DNA of 64,000 nt from Vanilla planifolia (GCA_023846275.1 JAIUJO010000164.1:682001-746000); one strand, 5' to 3'; counted from the stretch's first letter, positions 34,591 through 46,128 are shown. Translations and numbers: made by a program. Notes: generated by a model not told the origin, from the sequence alone.

Positions 34591-35179
34591 GAAGACCCCG
34601 AGCATGATAACCCTGCATTGAGGGAGGTGGCTAGGAGTCGTGGAAGCTATGAAGGCCATGGGAGAAATGGAGCAAGAAGGAAGAGCCTATCAACTTAACG
34701 TGGGCAAGAGAGCAATAAGAGGGTTTGGGCTCGCCACAGCTCAAGGAATAAAAGCGAGATGATGTTGACAAATCAACCTTCTACTGGAAATCAACCTGTA
34801 GAATTTATAATCAGTGAGGATACTAAAGGGAAAAATATTGTGCAATCTACTATTGACGATGATATATATGCTTATGATATACCTCAAGCAAGGCGATGAC
34901 AGGGAGGCCGCTTCCCGCCTGCACTTCGTGCAGTAGCGATCTCCTTCTCGGGTTAGCTGCTATAAAATGCAGGTGACATTGTGTATTTTTGGGAGTGTTG
35001 TGGTGCCCATGGAGAAGAGGGTAGGTGCTTGTGGTGGCCATGGTGGGGCATTTTGGTGTTATGCCTCTATATGATGTGTGGAGGTCTCTGCTGATCAGAT
35101 GAATGCTCTGTGTGTATGGGGCAGTGATTGCTATTGTTTTGGGGAATGTTTGGGGACTGCGTAATACAATTTATTATGA
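34591..35179 (+). other. Inter-ORF region of LINE Y1
   Basis: About 590 bp between the last readable ORF1 sequence and the endonuclease start. It contains frame-broken, lysine/arginine-rich scraps in several frames that may be the ORF1 C-terminus. No separate gene, RNA or LTR is seen. Confidence 0.5.
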
Positions 35180-35860
35180 TGATTTCTATGTAGAATATCA
35201 GAGGAATTAATGACAGAAAATCAAGACTACATCTGCAAAGATTTGTAAGAGATCAGAATGTGGCTATAGTTGTGTTGGTGGAAACCAGGGTGCAGAGTTT
35301 CAGCGGTAAAGAAGCTAATGTGCTCTTGGGAAGGGACTAGTTGTACGAAATATAGCCCTCAGCTGGGAAGACTGTGGCTATTGTTGCTTTGTAGAGGAAT
35401 TGGCTAACACTCAAACCTCTCAGGAGCTACATGTGATGTCTGTTCAAATTATGCATTCAGGCAGTGAATTGATAAATTACGGCTTTGTATACGCTCCTAA
35501 GGAGGTCCACAAAAGAAGACTCCTATGGGATTTTTTAAGAAATGATGCCAAGACAAACGGGCCTCTTATTACTGTTGGAGATTTTCACATAGTTATATCT
35601 CAAGATGAGAAATGTGAGAGAATAAATTCATCCATGAGCAGGGTCAGATTGAGTTCTATGAATTGATCCATGACCATTAGCCAGAGGATTAGGGTTTTAT
35701 TGGAAAAATTTACACCTAGTGCAATGGTAGATCAAGGGGAGCATGCATTTGGGAGAGATTGCATCGAGTATTGCTGAATACTCATGGTATGTAGGCATTT
35801 CCAACTACCACTATCAGGCACCTCTCCAAGATTGGTTCGGACCACTATCCGTTGTTGATA
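35180..35860 (+). pseudogene. Endonuclease domain of LINE Y1 ORF2, broken
   Basis: This domain nicks the target site during insertion. It starts with NIRGINDRKSRL (preceded by TAG where Trp is usual) and VAIVVLVETRV, including the catalytic Glu. The 35,400-35,666 frame continues with KRRLLWDFLRND and ITVGDFHIVISQDEK (the G-D-F-N block with His for Asn). The C-terminal block IGSDHYPLL is intact, with Ser-Asp-His at 35,837-35,845. At least two frame changes and internal stops separate these pieces. Confidence 0.85.
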
Positions 35861-36299
35861 AATTTTTGAGGTAGGTAGTAGCAAATTGCAAAGAACTTAA
35901 GGATACAATTCAAGAGTACATAGTTAGATTCCCCAAAATCTATGGTGGTGGTGATGCGAGCATGGGAAAGGGGCACTCGTGGAAATCGAATGGTAGGACT
36001 TTCCATTAGATTTTGATGGGGCTTGGTTGCTCTTTCAAACTAGAGCAGAAGGGAGATGAGGGGAATTATTAAAAGGAACAAGGAGCTGGAAAGTAGACTC
36101 AACTCACTTCCAATGAAAGAGTTGAGTGTGGGACTAGACGTGGAGAAAAGTACTTCCCTTGGATAGCTTAGAACTGAATTTCATAAGAAAAGTGCACTAG
36201 AGCAAAGATGGTGGTGGCCACATGCAAAAGTTCAGTAGGCTTAACTTGGTGACAAGAACACACGATTTTTTCATGCTACAGCAACAACTAGGTGGCATA

Positions 36300-37420
36300 A
36301 CAACAGAATTATGTACATGAAGGATGATAAGGGGGTGATTATTACCACAGATGATGGCATCAGTGAAATTTTAACCCATTTCTTTGAAGCAAAATGGAAT
36401 AATGACATGGCGGCCTCTTGCTTACAACATTTCTCACCATGTGCATGCCTCTCGGATGTTCAAGCACACTTGCTTAATCTTAGGGTCACAAAGGAGGAGA
36501 TCATTTGTGCGATTAAGGCCCTCGAAAAAAATAAGGCACCTTGAATTGATGGGATAAATGTTGAATTCTTACAGGGCTACCATGATATTACACAAGAAGA
36601 TGTTGTGCAGGTAGTTTTGGAGTTTTTTGAGACGTAACAAATGCCTATATCTTGGAAAGACACATTAATTATTCTTATTCTTAAGAGGTAAGGAGCAAAT
36701 AGGCCTGATCAGTTTATGCAACATGATCTACAAAGTTGTTGCCAAGGTCCTTGTGGAGTGACTCAAGGCAATTCTGTCAGATATTATTTCCCCAGAACAA
36801 GGTGCGTTTATCCCTGGTTGAGCAATTATAGATAACATTTTTATAGCACAAGAGATGGCATCCAGAATGCATTCCTCAGCATCCAAGATAGGTATGATGG
36901 CCATCAAAATTGATATAGAGCAAGCTTATGGTAGAGTAAGATGGAATTTTGTGATGGATTTGATGCGCTTCATGGGGTTTCCTACGATTTTGGCGAGAGT
37001 GGATTGGTACGTGAATCGACTCACTCAGGTTGGGGCGCTACTTAATGGTGTCAAACATCCTTGGATTAAGGCACAGAGAGGTCTTACGTAGGGATGCCCA
37101 TTATACCCCTACCTATTTACTATTGTTACTGAGCATTTATCTTCACTCACGCGAGACTACAAGACGCGCGCTACTCAATTTTCATTGTGGGCAGTGTGTG
37201 CCAGCCATGTCTCATTTGCTTTATACAGATGATATCATGATGTACATGTCGGCTTCGTGGAATGCTGTGCACACTGTGCAAATTATTCTTCAGGAATTCA
37301 GTAAGGCAGCAGGACTCAAAATTAATCCAACAAATTCAAAAGTCTTTTTCAGTAGAGCCATGAAGGAGCAAAGAAAGAATAGGTTGGCTAAGAAAATTCA
37401 GATGTCTAGGGGGTAGAATT
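36300..37420 (+). pseudogene. Reverse transcriptase domain of LINE Y1 ORF2, broken
   Basis: The upstream part at 36,311-36,544 ends in VTKEEIICAIKALEKNKAP, the classical lead-in to the P-G-x-D-G block. The core frame 36,855-37,091 has AIKIDIEQAYGRVRWNFV (the usual Asp before R-V-R-W is Gly) and AQRGLT followed by TAG and GCPLYPYLF, so the stop at 37,089-37,091 replaces the expected Gln. A frame shift leads to 37,030-37,416 with HLLYTDDIMMY and AAGLKINPTNSKVFFS. The YTDD catalytic box (37,222-37,233) is intact. The protein would be dead because of the stop and shifts. Confidence 0.92.
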
Positions 37421-37429
37421 TGATGTATC

Positions 37430-38480
37430 TTGGTGTTCCCATTTCAGCAAAGCATCTTACTAAGGTGGACCTCAACTTCATTATTCAAAAATAAGAACAG
37501 CAAGTCGCTAAACGGCACGTTCAGCCATTGTCTTTGGCAGGCAGGGTGTTCATGATCAACTCAATGATTGCTGCCATTCCCAAATATATTATTGCTCACT
37601 ACATGGTGCTCGTGGTGGTAATTGATGCTATCAAAAAAGTAATAAGGAGATTCTTGTGGTGCGAAACTTCGCAAGGTCAATGCATTATGTCGAGTGGGAC
37701 AGAGTCACTCTACCTAAGCCGATGGGGGACTGGGCTTCTATGACGTATGCTTATGGTAGTGGGTGCTGCAAATGAAGCAATGCAAGAGAATCATCGCTAG
37801 AGAAGACAGCCTGTGGATTAACATCATGCGGAGCAGACTTGAGGGCACGCACACTCCCCACAGTGCCCCGTGTGGTGCATCCCATGCTTGCAAGCTCACC
37901 CTGAATGCCATGTTGGACGCCATCTCAAGCTTCGTATGGAGGCTGGGTGATGGTTTGACCGCCTTATTCATGGAGGATAACAGGTTGGGGTTCTTCCCTA
38001 TTAGGTGGTGGCCAACCTATGTCAATATGGACGCGATATGGCCAATCTTCGTGAGGGACTACATGGCTGCACCGGGAGCATGGGATGAACAACAAATTCG
38101 TCTGTGGGCCAATGAATGCCTATTTGATAGAGTTATGCACGTGCCATGGGGTCAAAAACATGCTAAGGATATGGTGCTTCAGTCACTCACAGAATCAACC
38201 ACGATCAACAATGGTCAATTCTATGCACACCTGATTAACCATGCTCGCAACCTTGAAACGGTGATGCCTCTGCATGATTATAACAAATTTCAATGGATAT
38301 GGAGACTGAAGGTGGCTCCCAGGGTTCGTGTCTTCGTCTGGCACATCATCTAGAAGCCCCTGGCCTCGAAAACGTGGCTTGCGCGCAGGGGTTTCGCTGG
38401 GAGTAGCAATTGCCCAAGGGGCTGCCCCGTCGTCGAGACTCTTTGCCACACCCTCTGGGATTGCCTACATGCATAGGAGG
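37430..38480 (+). pseudogene. RT thumb and zf-RVT domain of LINE Y1 ORF2, broken
   Basis: 37,528-37,743 opens with LAGRVFMINSMIAAIPKYI, the L-S-x-G-G-R..L-I...L-x-x-I-P-x-Y block. 37,763-38,353 leads to WRLKVAPRVRVFVWHII, the zf-RVT start. After a stop at 38,351 the same frame continues with NCPRGCPVVETLCHTLWDC, which has the C..C...H....C spacing of zf-RVT. One stop and at least one frame change. Confidence 0.85.
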
Positions 38481-38666
38481 CGTGGGGCTCACGGCACACA
38501 CGGTAAGCTATGGTGGTGGTGCACGACGGCCTTTGTGATTGCAGTGGAGAGGTCTTTCTGTCGTGTTTTTGCTGCTATGGTGAGGTGGCTGGTCGTAGTC
38601 GTAGCCGTGACATGCTGTACATGGCTATAATTGCCACTACCCTTCACAGTATTAGGGTGAATAGAT

Positions 38667-39240
38667 GTGCTAGAAATCCCATGGATAACTATGAGCAGCG
38701 CTATGTTAATTCGCAAGGTGCATATGGATCTTAGTATTGCGGATAAGAGACATAATGAGTATGCATCTAAGCTCAACGAGAACCTCTCTAACTTGTCTGA
38801 GTTGTCTGTAGCCCTACATTGGGTTCCCCCTCCCGCTGGATGGATATTGATTAATTGCAATGCCACGGTTCGTAATGACATTGTTGGAGTGAGCATTATA
38901 ATTAGGGATGATCTGGGCAGACCCTTACTTATTTTTGGCAAAAGGTTCATTTCACAAGCTAGCGAGGCCATGGGGACTCTTGCTATCCTAGAGGCCCTTT
39001 ATGTTGTGAGAAACTTGTTTCTAAATTTCCCCACTGTTGAAATCCAGACGGACTCCCAGATAGCTTTGTAAGAAATTCAAGACATGTCGAAGTGCCCACC
39101 TTTGAGCGAGCATTTTCTTCCCGCACTCTCACACGCCACGCGTCTGTGTGCATTGCCCATTGGTCACGTGCATCGTGAGGGAAACTCTACTGTAGATTGG
39201 GTTGCACGTGTTGTATGTACTTGCGAGTTTGCGTAGGAGT
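38667..39240 (+). pseudogene. RNase H domain of LINE Y1 ORF2, broken
   Basis: Plant L1 elements often carry this extra RNase H, which removes template RNA. The frame has LHWVPPPAGWILINCNATV, then VSIIIRDDLGRPL, AILEALYVVRN (catalytic Glu) and VEIQTDS (catalytic Asp). After a stop at 39,069 the same frame gives HVHREGNSTVDWVARV (His and Asp). The first catalytic Asp (N-C-D-G pattern) is Asn here. A tail of about 45 residues follows and aligns with the tail of the old copies. Confidence 0.9.
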
Positions 39241-39320
39241 GGAGAATATCTCTTCCAAAGTAACTCAAACTTTTGTTAGCAGACTTTTTGCTTGATCCTC
39301 TTTAAAGGACCCCCTGTAAT

Positions 39321-39355
39321 GGCCTAGGCCTTTAATAAATTAGAACCCAATTTCA
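39321..39355 (+). other. 3' terminus of LINE Y1
   Basis: GGCCTAGGCC, a perfect 10-bp palindrome, followed by TTTAATAAATTAGAACCC. The old copies show the matching terminus on the minus strand (for L4, GTAGGCCTTAACC and a stretch ending AAGGAACCC at about 40,479). The 3' end is what LINE reverse transcriptase recognises, so its conservation supports one lineage. Exact end uncertain by about 15 bp. Confidence 0.6.
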
Positions 39356-40478
39356 GAGAACCCATTTATATGGTGTCATCTATGTTGGTGTATACTGACA
39401 ATCCATTGAATGGATAAATAATGACCATACACTCAACCAATATCATTGTAGTGGTGATAGTGAACTCATTGATCTCAAACCTCTTTTCAAAGGTGTAATT
39501 GATCATTCATTATGAAAGAGGTATTACTCAATGCTTTCACAATCACATGTAAATTTGTTGGTCTCTCCTTGTAATTACCAAAGAGACCTTCTATGAAAAT
39601 GCTATTGCCAATGTTCATTCCCCCTCTCATAAGAAACTCACTAATGCTCATCATCACTGAGTTATGTCCTAGATGACTTCAATTAGAGAATTTTGCTTCA
39701 CTTTTAGTGTTCTCAAAAATACTTTCCATCAACCTTTGTAAATCAACTACTTTAACACTAATATGATGTGCAACAATCTCTTTTGAGGTAATACATAATT
39801 TTGAAAGCTCATTCAACTTCAATTCACCATCTATTAGATTTTGCTGATTCACCTCCAACCATGCCCTTATTATAGTGATCAATTTCACTGCTAATGCAAG
39901 CCACATCCCTTAAGATTCATCTTTACATGAATTATCATCATAGTATGCCACATCTAACTACAATGTTTCCATTAATCTCACAACATTATTCCCCTGAATT
40001 TCTTATACTTCACTACTACATTCCATAATGCAATAAGTATGAACAATCTGATGATCCTAAATTGTTAAAGAATTGTGTTTCTTTGCACATCTTAATTGTT
40101 TGCTTGTTTTGAGGATAGTTGCACAAAGCTACCCTATATTTTTTTTGCACGCCTTCTGGGTTTCATGCCCACCATTAATCACTACTCATCATAGAGTAGT
40201 TAAAGAGATTAAGATTCCAGATTGTTTTATGTGTTTGCTAGAAATCAAACAAAGCATTTAGAGGCACACACATGCCCTCTAGTGAAATGACAACTCTAAC
40301 AAAAAATAGAATTCAGTCACACTTCTACCCTACCTCTAGTTAAAGAATTGTGTTTCTTTTTACTACCCACCATTCATTGCCAACAAATACAATCCGCTTG
40401 GATGAACATCATATTCTGACCACCCTGCTATACTAATGTCCATACTCTTCCAACCTCTCCAATGACTCCAAAGTCTCT
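39356..40478 (-). mobile_element. Old LINE copy L3b, right part (ORF1 N-terminal side)
   Basis: Resumes the sequence interrupted by Y1. About 39,370-39,620 aligns with 62,980-63,190 of L7 (shared GGTGATAGTG and TTGGTCTCTC phrases), and the remainder with the N-terminal ORF1 side of L4 and L7. The 75-codon minus frame at 39,679-39,906 lies in this part but has no clear domain. It ends where the 3' terminus of L4 begins. Confidence 0.6.
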
Positions 40479-40930
40479 GGGTTCCTTGATAAAGAAATGG
40501 TTAAGGCCTACAACATACTCTCCATGTGGAGGTTCATACATGAAATTAGAAAAAAGACAATGTTGTAGCACTTCAAGAAAGGCCATACCCCAATCCCTAA
40601 CAAAATCAAATAGAAGCACGTGATCACAACCAAGTGTATTGCAAGTCACCTTGATGCATTATGTTGGATAGTTTGAAGGACTACATACCATACATAAACT
40701 TGATAACTCTTGATAACACTTTGGTAGTTACTCTAACACATAATAGATGCAAGCTACTGGCTCACTATAGCAATGGCTGTGGTAGAGTCTTATTAGATCT
40801 TTATTATGTGAATATTTTGGAATAACATTCTAAAGAACTCTATAGCTTCAAGAATAGCAATAGTTTTCATGGACAAAATTGAACATGAAATGTACATTCT
40901 ACCACCGATAATTTTAGTCTTGTCAAAGTC
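40428..40930 (-). pseudogene. RNase H and C-terminal tail relic of LINE L4
   Basis: The RNase H helix block lies at about 40,780-40,900. Downstream the 73-codon frame 40,428-40,649 gives a well-preserved tail: FDFVRDWGMAFLEVLQHCLF, then FMYEPPHGEYVVGLNHFFI. The same tail is recognisable in L2, L5, L6, L7 and Y1, so it is a genuine ORF2 C-terminus and not chance. The frame runs on past the element end into L3b. Confidence 0.7.
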
Positions 40931-42699
40931 ATCTTGATTAACTATACCAATTCCAGCATTAAAATTATCTTACACAACTACATTGCAATTGAGCTTAACC
41001 CTCCCTATTGGAGGAGTCCAATAAGTGGTTATCAATAGCCTTTAAAGGCTACTAGAACTCTCACAAGATGGGATTGGAGAAAAGAAACATGTAGTAATAG
41101 CAAACTAAGTACTTCTTTGAAGTGTTGCAAGACTAAGCAACTTGCCCATGTGTGCATGTAAATTTCATTTACCCATAAGTGATATAAGATAGATGTAGCA
41201 AATTTAATTTTAGTTAATTAGTTGTGACCTTAATATTTTTACCACTGAGTTAACCTTCTCACTTAAATAAATAAAAACTTTGTTGTGCATTCTATAAATC
41301 ATGAGATTAATGATAATGAAATTTCTTGCAAGGAGTTCCTTCTCTTTATGACATTTCTATAAGGAATTCTGAACTTCTTCCACCTTTCACCATGGAGAAA
41401 ACAACTATGTCAATACCACTTATACACTTTTAGGAGCAAATTGTAAGCAAATTCAAAATTAATCTCCACATGAACTCAATAACTCGAGACTGTAGTATCA
41501 ATTTCCAAACCCATAAAGGATCCTCTGTTGTTACATTTTTGCTCATACATGCTACTGTAGAAGATGTTTTTATTCCAACAACATCTCCTCACTATAGTAT
41601 GCATGCTTGATCGACATTGAGCCATATCCTACAAGATCTCCAAGTAGGTAATTGAAATCCTTTAGTTTCTATACCAAGTCAGCTTCACACTATTAGCAAC
41701 AATGCAACAATGAGTGCATGAATAAGAATATAAATGCCTTCTATACACAAGCAAAAATTGATCACAATCTAGCAATATTATCCAAAAGTAGGTAACTAAA
41801 AGCCTCCAATATTTATGCTAATCGAGTTTCAAATTATCAATAGCTATGTATCACTGATTATAGTAATACGAATGCCTTCTCTTCCCCTATTCACCCTATT
41901 GAAAATACCCTACGGTTACCACAAAAAAGCTCTAATAGATATTGCACATAATTTTCTAGTACATCTAACAAAACCACAGTCATTTATACTTCTAAAAACA
42001 CTTTAGGAAATAAGAGGCCATTGTCTCTGCTATACCCAACTTTCCTCTATAATACCATAATGTTTTTTAAATTTTAAAACCTACAGGAAAGAAAACCCTC
42101 CATTTATTACATTTTATATTCATTATCATCATTACATTCATTCCATGGAGAATTTTCCCCTTTTCCTAGCTATAGGTGGTGCCACATTAGTGGATGGACA
42201 AGGAGTTTTTGTGACATCCACTTGCTTTCCAAAATTCTACACTTTGATTGGTGTAAGGTCTCAAAGGCCTTCAACCACATCCAGGCTACTTAATAGAAAC
42301 TTCTTTTTATTAGCATTGATTTTATCTTCCCCATAGATTTTCTATTTTTCTCTCCACTCCATATTGGATGAGCCCTTATTATGCCCAACATTCTTATATC
42401 TAGATTTGTCTTTGTGCTTGGCTTGTTCGTTATCCTCTAAATTGTAATGCTTACTAAACTCCTTCCTACTAAAATCTTTTTGATTTAATCTCCTTATCTA
42501 TTGTGTTGCTGTAAACATTATTCTCTTTCTAGGTTGAACAACCATCAAAGGTCTCAAACCTTATCATTTATCATCATCAACTTCTATCTCCCCTCACAAA
42601 GCAATTATCTCCTCATTCTTTTCTTAATTTGGTCCTTCCTCAATAGGACATGAACACTAACCTTTAGTTGTATTTTAGATTAGCTCGTTGGATGAACAT

Positions 42700-43120
42700 T
42701 TCCTAGATGCATGTCCCACTTTTTTAGAAATGTAGTTAGAGGGAAGTCCATTATAGTCAAACCACCAAAAGGATTAACCCAATGGTCCATTCAATTACAT
42801 ACCTACTCTATGCGACTTATAGAGGTCCATTCTAACACATACTCCTACTAATGTCAAACTATTCATGTCAGTTGTCTACTAATAAGCCTAAATAGGTTCA
42901 CTAATGGCCTTTAAAATGTGCAAAAGGTTCTCTATGTCATAGTAAATTAGAGGGAGTACTGGCAAACAAATCTATACTAGGGCACACATAACTGTTGAAG
43001 TACTCTGCCAAAATCTAGGTGTCCACATATGCAAAGCAAATGTAGGGAAAAATACCTACTAAGGACCATCTAACTACTCTAAGTCTCAATTTGTAGCTAA
43101 CTCAAAGTGTAGATAAAAAT
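42700..43120 (-). pseudogene. ORF1 relic of LINE L4
   Basis: The minus strand reads ALV, stop, ICLPVLPLIYYDIENLLHI (DUF4283-like block), then LTLVGVCVRMDLYKSH, then WFDYNGLPSNYISKKVGH. The last piece aligns with the zinc-knuckle region of Y1 but both Cys of the first pair are lost (N-Y-I-S for C-F-S-C). Upstream ORF1 remains run to about 43,900. Stops and shifts throughout. Confidence 0.8.
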
Positions 43121-44064
43121 AGCTAGTTGATAATTTGAAAACCTAGAATCCACAAAAATGCCCACATTTGCTTTGGTGAATTCTAGTAATGCATTAAAAA
43201 GATAGATGACTACTATACACCATACTTGTAAGATGAAATTGGTGGTACCAAACTCAACAATCAGAAGCCACATATGAAAGGTGAATTTCTACATTGATAA
43301 TGATGAAGGTATCTTTTGATAAAAAGATTTTTGCATCAATATTTGCCAATCTCTAACTGTATTTGCTAGATCTACTTTTAATCAAAACATTATTGCCATT
43401 ACTTGAATTTTGTCTCGTAAGAGCATCCCTGAAACTCACTTTAACTAGACCGCATACTGGATGGCTATGTTTTCTAGAGTTTTCCATCACCATCATTTTG
43501 GCATTGTCACAAACACCTATGGTGCACCTTCATGAATCCATTACTTTAGTATTATTGGTATGTATAACATTATCTTTTGATACATTACATGAGTTTGTAT
43601 GCACATTAAAATTTAGTTCACAATTTATTATGTTTAATTCTTCCATATTCTCTCTTTTCTCTATTGTTCTATTGAAACCACAACTACTACATCCAACATC
43701 CCAAATTAATTACCATCAATGTCCATAGATGAATTCCATTGGCAACAAACGCTATTTAACTCCAATTGATCCAATGATATCTCCATAATACTTTTTACAT
43801 TCCCCTAAGTATCACCACCATAGCATGTTAGAGCACTACTCATAAGAACAATGTCGGGATCTTAGAATTGCACCATAACCCTTATTGTTTTGTACTCTTT
43901 CTTGATTTCGAGCCCATAATTAATCATAGCATCACAAATAAATCAAAGAATAGTTGATACTAGGTCCATTTCAAAGTTTGTCAATAATAGAGAATGTGAT
44001 CAAAAAACAAGTCTTATAATAATTTTGTCCACCTATAATTTTTAACAAAGTATGGTAGCAAGGC

Positions 44065-45100
44065 TAAAACATAAAGGAATTGGTAGAAGGGCACCATTAA
44101 AAGTTGTGCCTATGAATTAATTTGGCTTAGCAAGGGAAAGCTTGCTAGTCAAAGCATAGCAAAGATTGATAGATTAAGAGATCATTCTTTACAACTATTG
44201 GTGGTGGTGCTTGACCATTCTTAGTTAGGACAGCCATTTGACTAGTTCATTCAATTAATGAATGAGTCCTCAACATGAAAATTAACTATACGGGGTGCAA
44301 GCTTAGTGGTAAGCCTCTTAGAGGGATTATGGCTATGTTGGCCATATAAGTTTAAGGAAATAATAAGTTTGTGGTTCCCTTTGTAGCTCTGAGCCACATG
44401 TGTGAAACATTGATGCATTCAATGAGTCCATTTCCTTGGCCAAAAGCCTATGTAATCTTAAGAAAATTTCGTAATGACAAATTCCTAGTAAGCATGAGTT
44501 ATCAACTTGTGTCCACTACACCCTTACCCTTTGTACACACTGTCAATCACTTTTACTGATTGATTGGTCTGACCATCTATTTAGATCACTATGATGTAGA
44601 TGGTTTATCATGTGTGACTTTGCAAATAATCCATCAAATGTTATCATTTAGAGTATCGTATAGTTGCAACAAGGCTTCCATATGTAAACTTACAAAAAAA
44701 TCCTTGATGAGAGCTAAAAATGGTCGATCAATTTGTGTAACTTGCTAAGGTATGACAACTATTTGATGTCATATTCTTCCATCATGCATGATATTGTTTT
44801 TATGTGGGGCCCAATGTTGTGGGGAATAAACAACATCTTATGGGCATAGACTTGTGTTAAGGGAGAGAAACTAATAAGTTGGACACAAGTATGTTGTGTG
44901 TCATTGATTTAGTAGGTTTAGCAATCCATTATTGAATGACTCTTTACAAAGGATATATGGGCTCTTGTACCAATGAAGAAGTTTGTGAAAAGTTATACAT
45001 GTTGTGAATTATATAGTCTCATTGAGCCATCCAATTTTTTATTGCAAGTTTTGCCAGAGGATGTAAGCTAATGGCATACCTATAATAGTGTATTATGACA
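44065..45100 (-). other. LINE upstream region of L4 (5'-UTR-like)
   Basis: Matches the upstream region of L3: about 44,065-44,330 is one copy of the 272-bp repeat and 44,330-45,060 matches 30,611-31,400. No coding sequence is conserved between the two. Short plus-strand frames here are chance. Confidence 0.55.
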
Positions 45101-45289
45101 TATCACTTGTTTTGAAAGCTAAGAATTACTGATTTCAGTGCCATCCCTTATTTCAACATGGTCAATGGAACATTGTTCTATAGCATGGCATGCTGATTTA
45201 GTGGCTGATGGTCGACCATCAGTGGGTAACAGGTGGATGCTACTATGTTGTGGTTTTAGCTAGATGGAATTGATGTTGTAGTGTGACAA
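45101..45289. other. Transition between L4 upstream region and family B
   Basis: Short stretch with no match seen elsewhere in the window and no open frame. It may belong to either neighbour. Confidence 0.3.
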
Positions 45290-45912
45290 CTTGATCAAAC
45301 TCACAAATCCAACTCCATGCTCGTTGGTGTAGAATCATGACATCATATTTGGTGAGGCTACCCTTTAATATTAGGCATATAAATAGGTGGAGGTGAAGGA
45401 ACTAATGAGGATTCTATTAGTAATGACAAGCGAGACAAGACTAACCAAGTGTGAAAATCAGACAACTGGAAGCACAAATTATTTTTAGAGATGCATCCTT
45501 GGTAATGGATCGGGATCAAGCCCTCTAGAAACAAGGAAATAGGATAGTGAGAGCCCCATTTAATTTAAACTCCAACACTACAAAAGGCATTATCAATAAG
45601 TCAGGTTATTTGATAAAGTAGCCAAAACTAGGTGGTAAATTGCATTCAAAGCTAAACAATTATGAGAGATTGATAACGAACAAGCACTAAGAGGAAATAA
45701 TGTAAAGGAATTTCAAAGTAGAGCTAATGAGTGCTTCAAATAACTAAAAGGGAAGTAAATAAGTGCTCATGGTGCACCTCGATAGGATGAAGAATGTCCT
45801 CATATGGTTTGTTTCATGGCTTGTGGAGTGGACCATCTCAGGAATTCACAATGGAAGGAACCATGATTGATGTCTTTCATGGAGACATTATCATGTTGGT
45901 TAGTCATAATGC

Positions 45913-46128
45913 TCACACCATTGAGGTATTCATGGTGGCCTCATGCACAATAGCGATGGCTGGTGGGCTCACCATCGAATTGAAACATGGAACAACTAGT
46001 CTAACAATCTTGTGAGTTGATAAGTGAGTAAGCTGAAAGGTGCAGGGAAGCTTATTGGTGGGATCCAAATTATAGAAGCGAGCCACAAATTGACAAAAAT
46101 CTTCTATAATGGGTTTGAGAGAGAGCAC
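45913..46128 (-). other. Peptide-like segment shared by B3 and B2
   Basis: A 71-codon minus frame contains LSLKPIIEDFCQFVARFYNL and then DPTNKLPCTFQLTHLSTHK. In B2 (about 11,230-11,345, minus) the alignable sequence reads KPFIKNLGQLVV, then DPTMNFLAHFRLTHSW. Spacing and several residues (K-P-x-I, Q-x-V, D-P-T, F-x-L-T-H) are kept in the same frame, which hints that this part of family B once encoded protein on the minus strand. The family is not recognised. Confidence 0.35.

Larger units (their letters stand above)
32560..39355 (+). mobile_element. Younger LINE Y1 (plus strand), nearly full length, about 6.8 kb
   Basis: The only plus-strand LINE in the window. Order: GC-rich leader (32,560-33,134), ORF1 (33,135-34,590), endonuclease (35,180-35,860), reverse transcriptase (36,300-37,420), zf-RVT (37,500-38,480), RNase H (38,800-39,240) and a short 3' end with the palindrome GGCCTAGGCC (39,321-39,330) before AATAAATT. 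There is no poly(A) tail. Its 3' end and ORF1 motifs match the older minus-strand copies, so it is the same lineage. It still has many CG dinucleotides. Several stops and frameshifts in both ORFs mean it is no longer autonomous. Ends were placed by comparison with the uninterrupted relatives near 43,130 and 62,980; an AGAGCCC/AGAACCC pair is a possible imperfect target duplication. Confidence 0.88.
40479..45100 (-). mobile_element. Old LINE copy L4 (RT deleted)
   Basis: Reads right to left: upstream region (45,060-44,065), ORF1 N-terminal side and DUF4283-like block (43,900-42,780), zinc-knuckle region (42,750-42,700), inter-ORF segment (42,050-41,520), zf-RVT remnant (about 41,340), RNase H (40,930-40,780) with tail (40,649-40,500) and the 3' terminus at about 40,479. 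The reverse transcriptase core is missing between zf-RVT and the inter-ORF part, an internal deletion of over 1.5 kb. Frames are broken. Confidence 0.75.

Noticed and set aside
38489..38971. 160-codon minus-strand frame
   Set aside because: Antisense to the RNase H region of LINE Y1, His/Thr-rich in part from GTG repeats, no domain.
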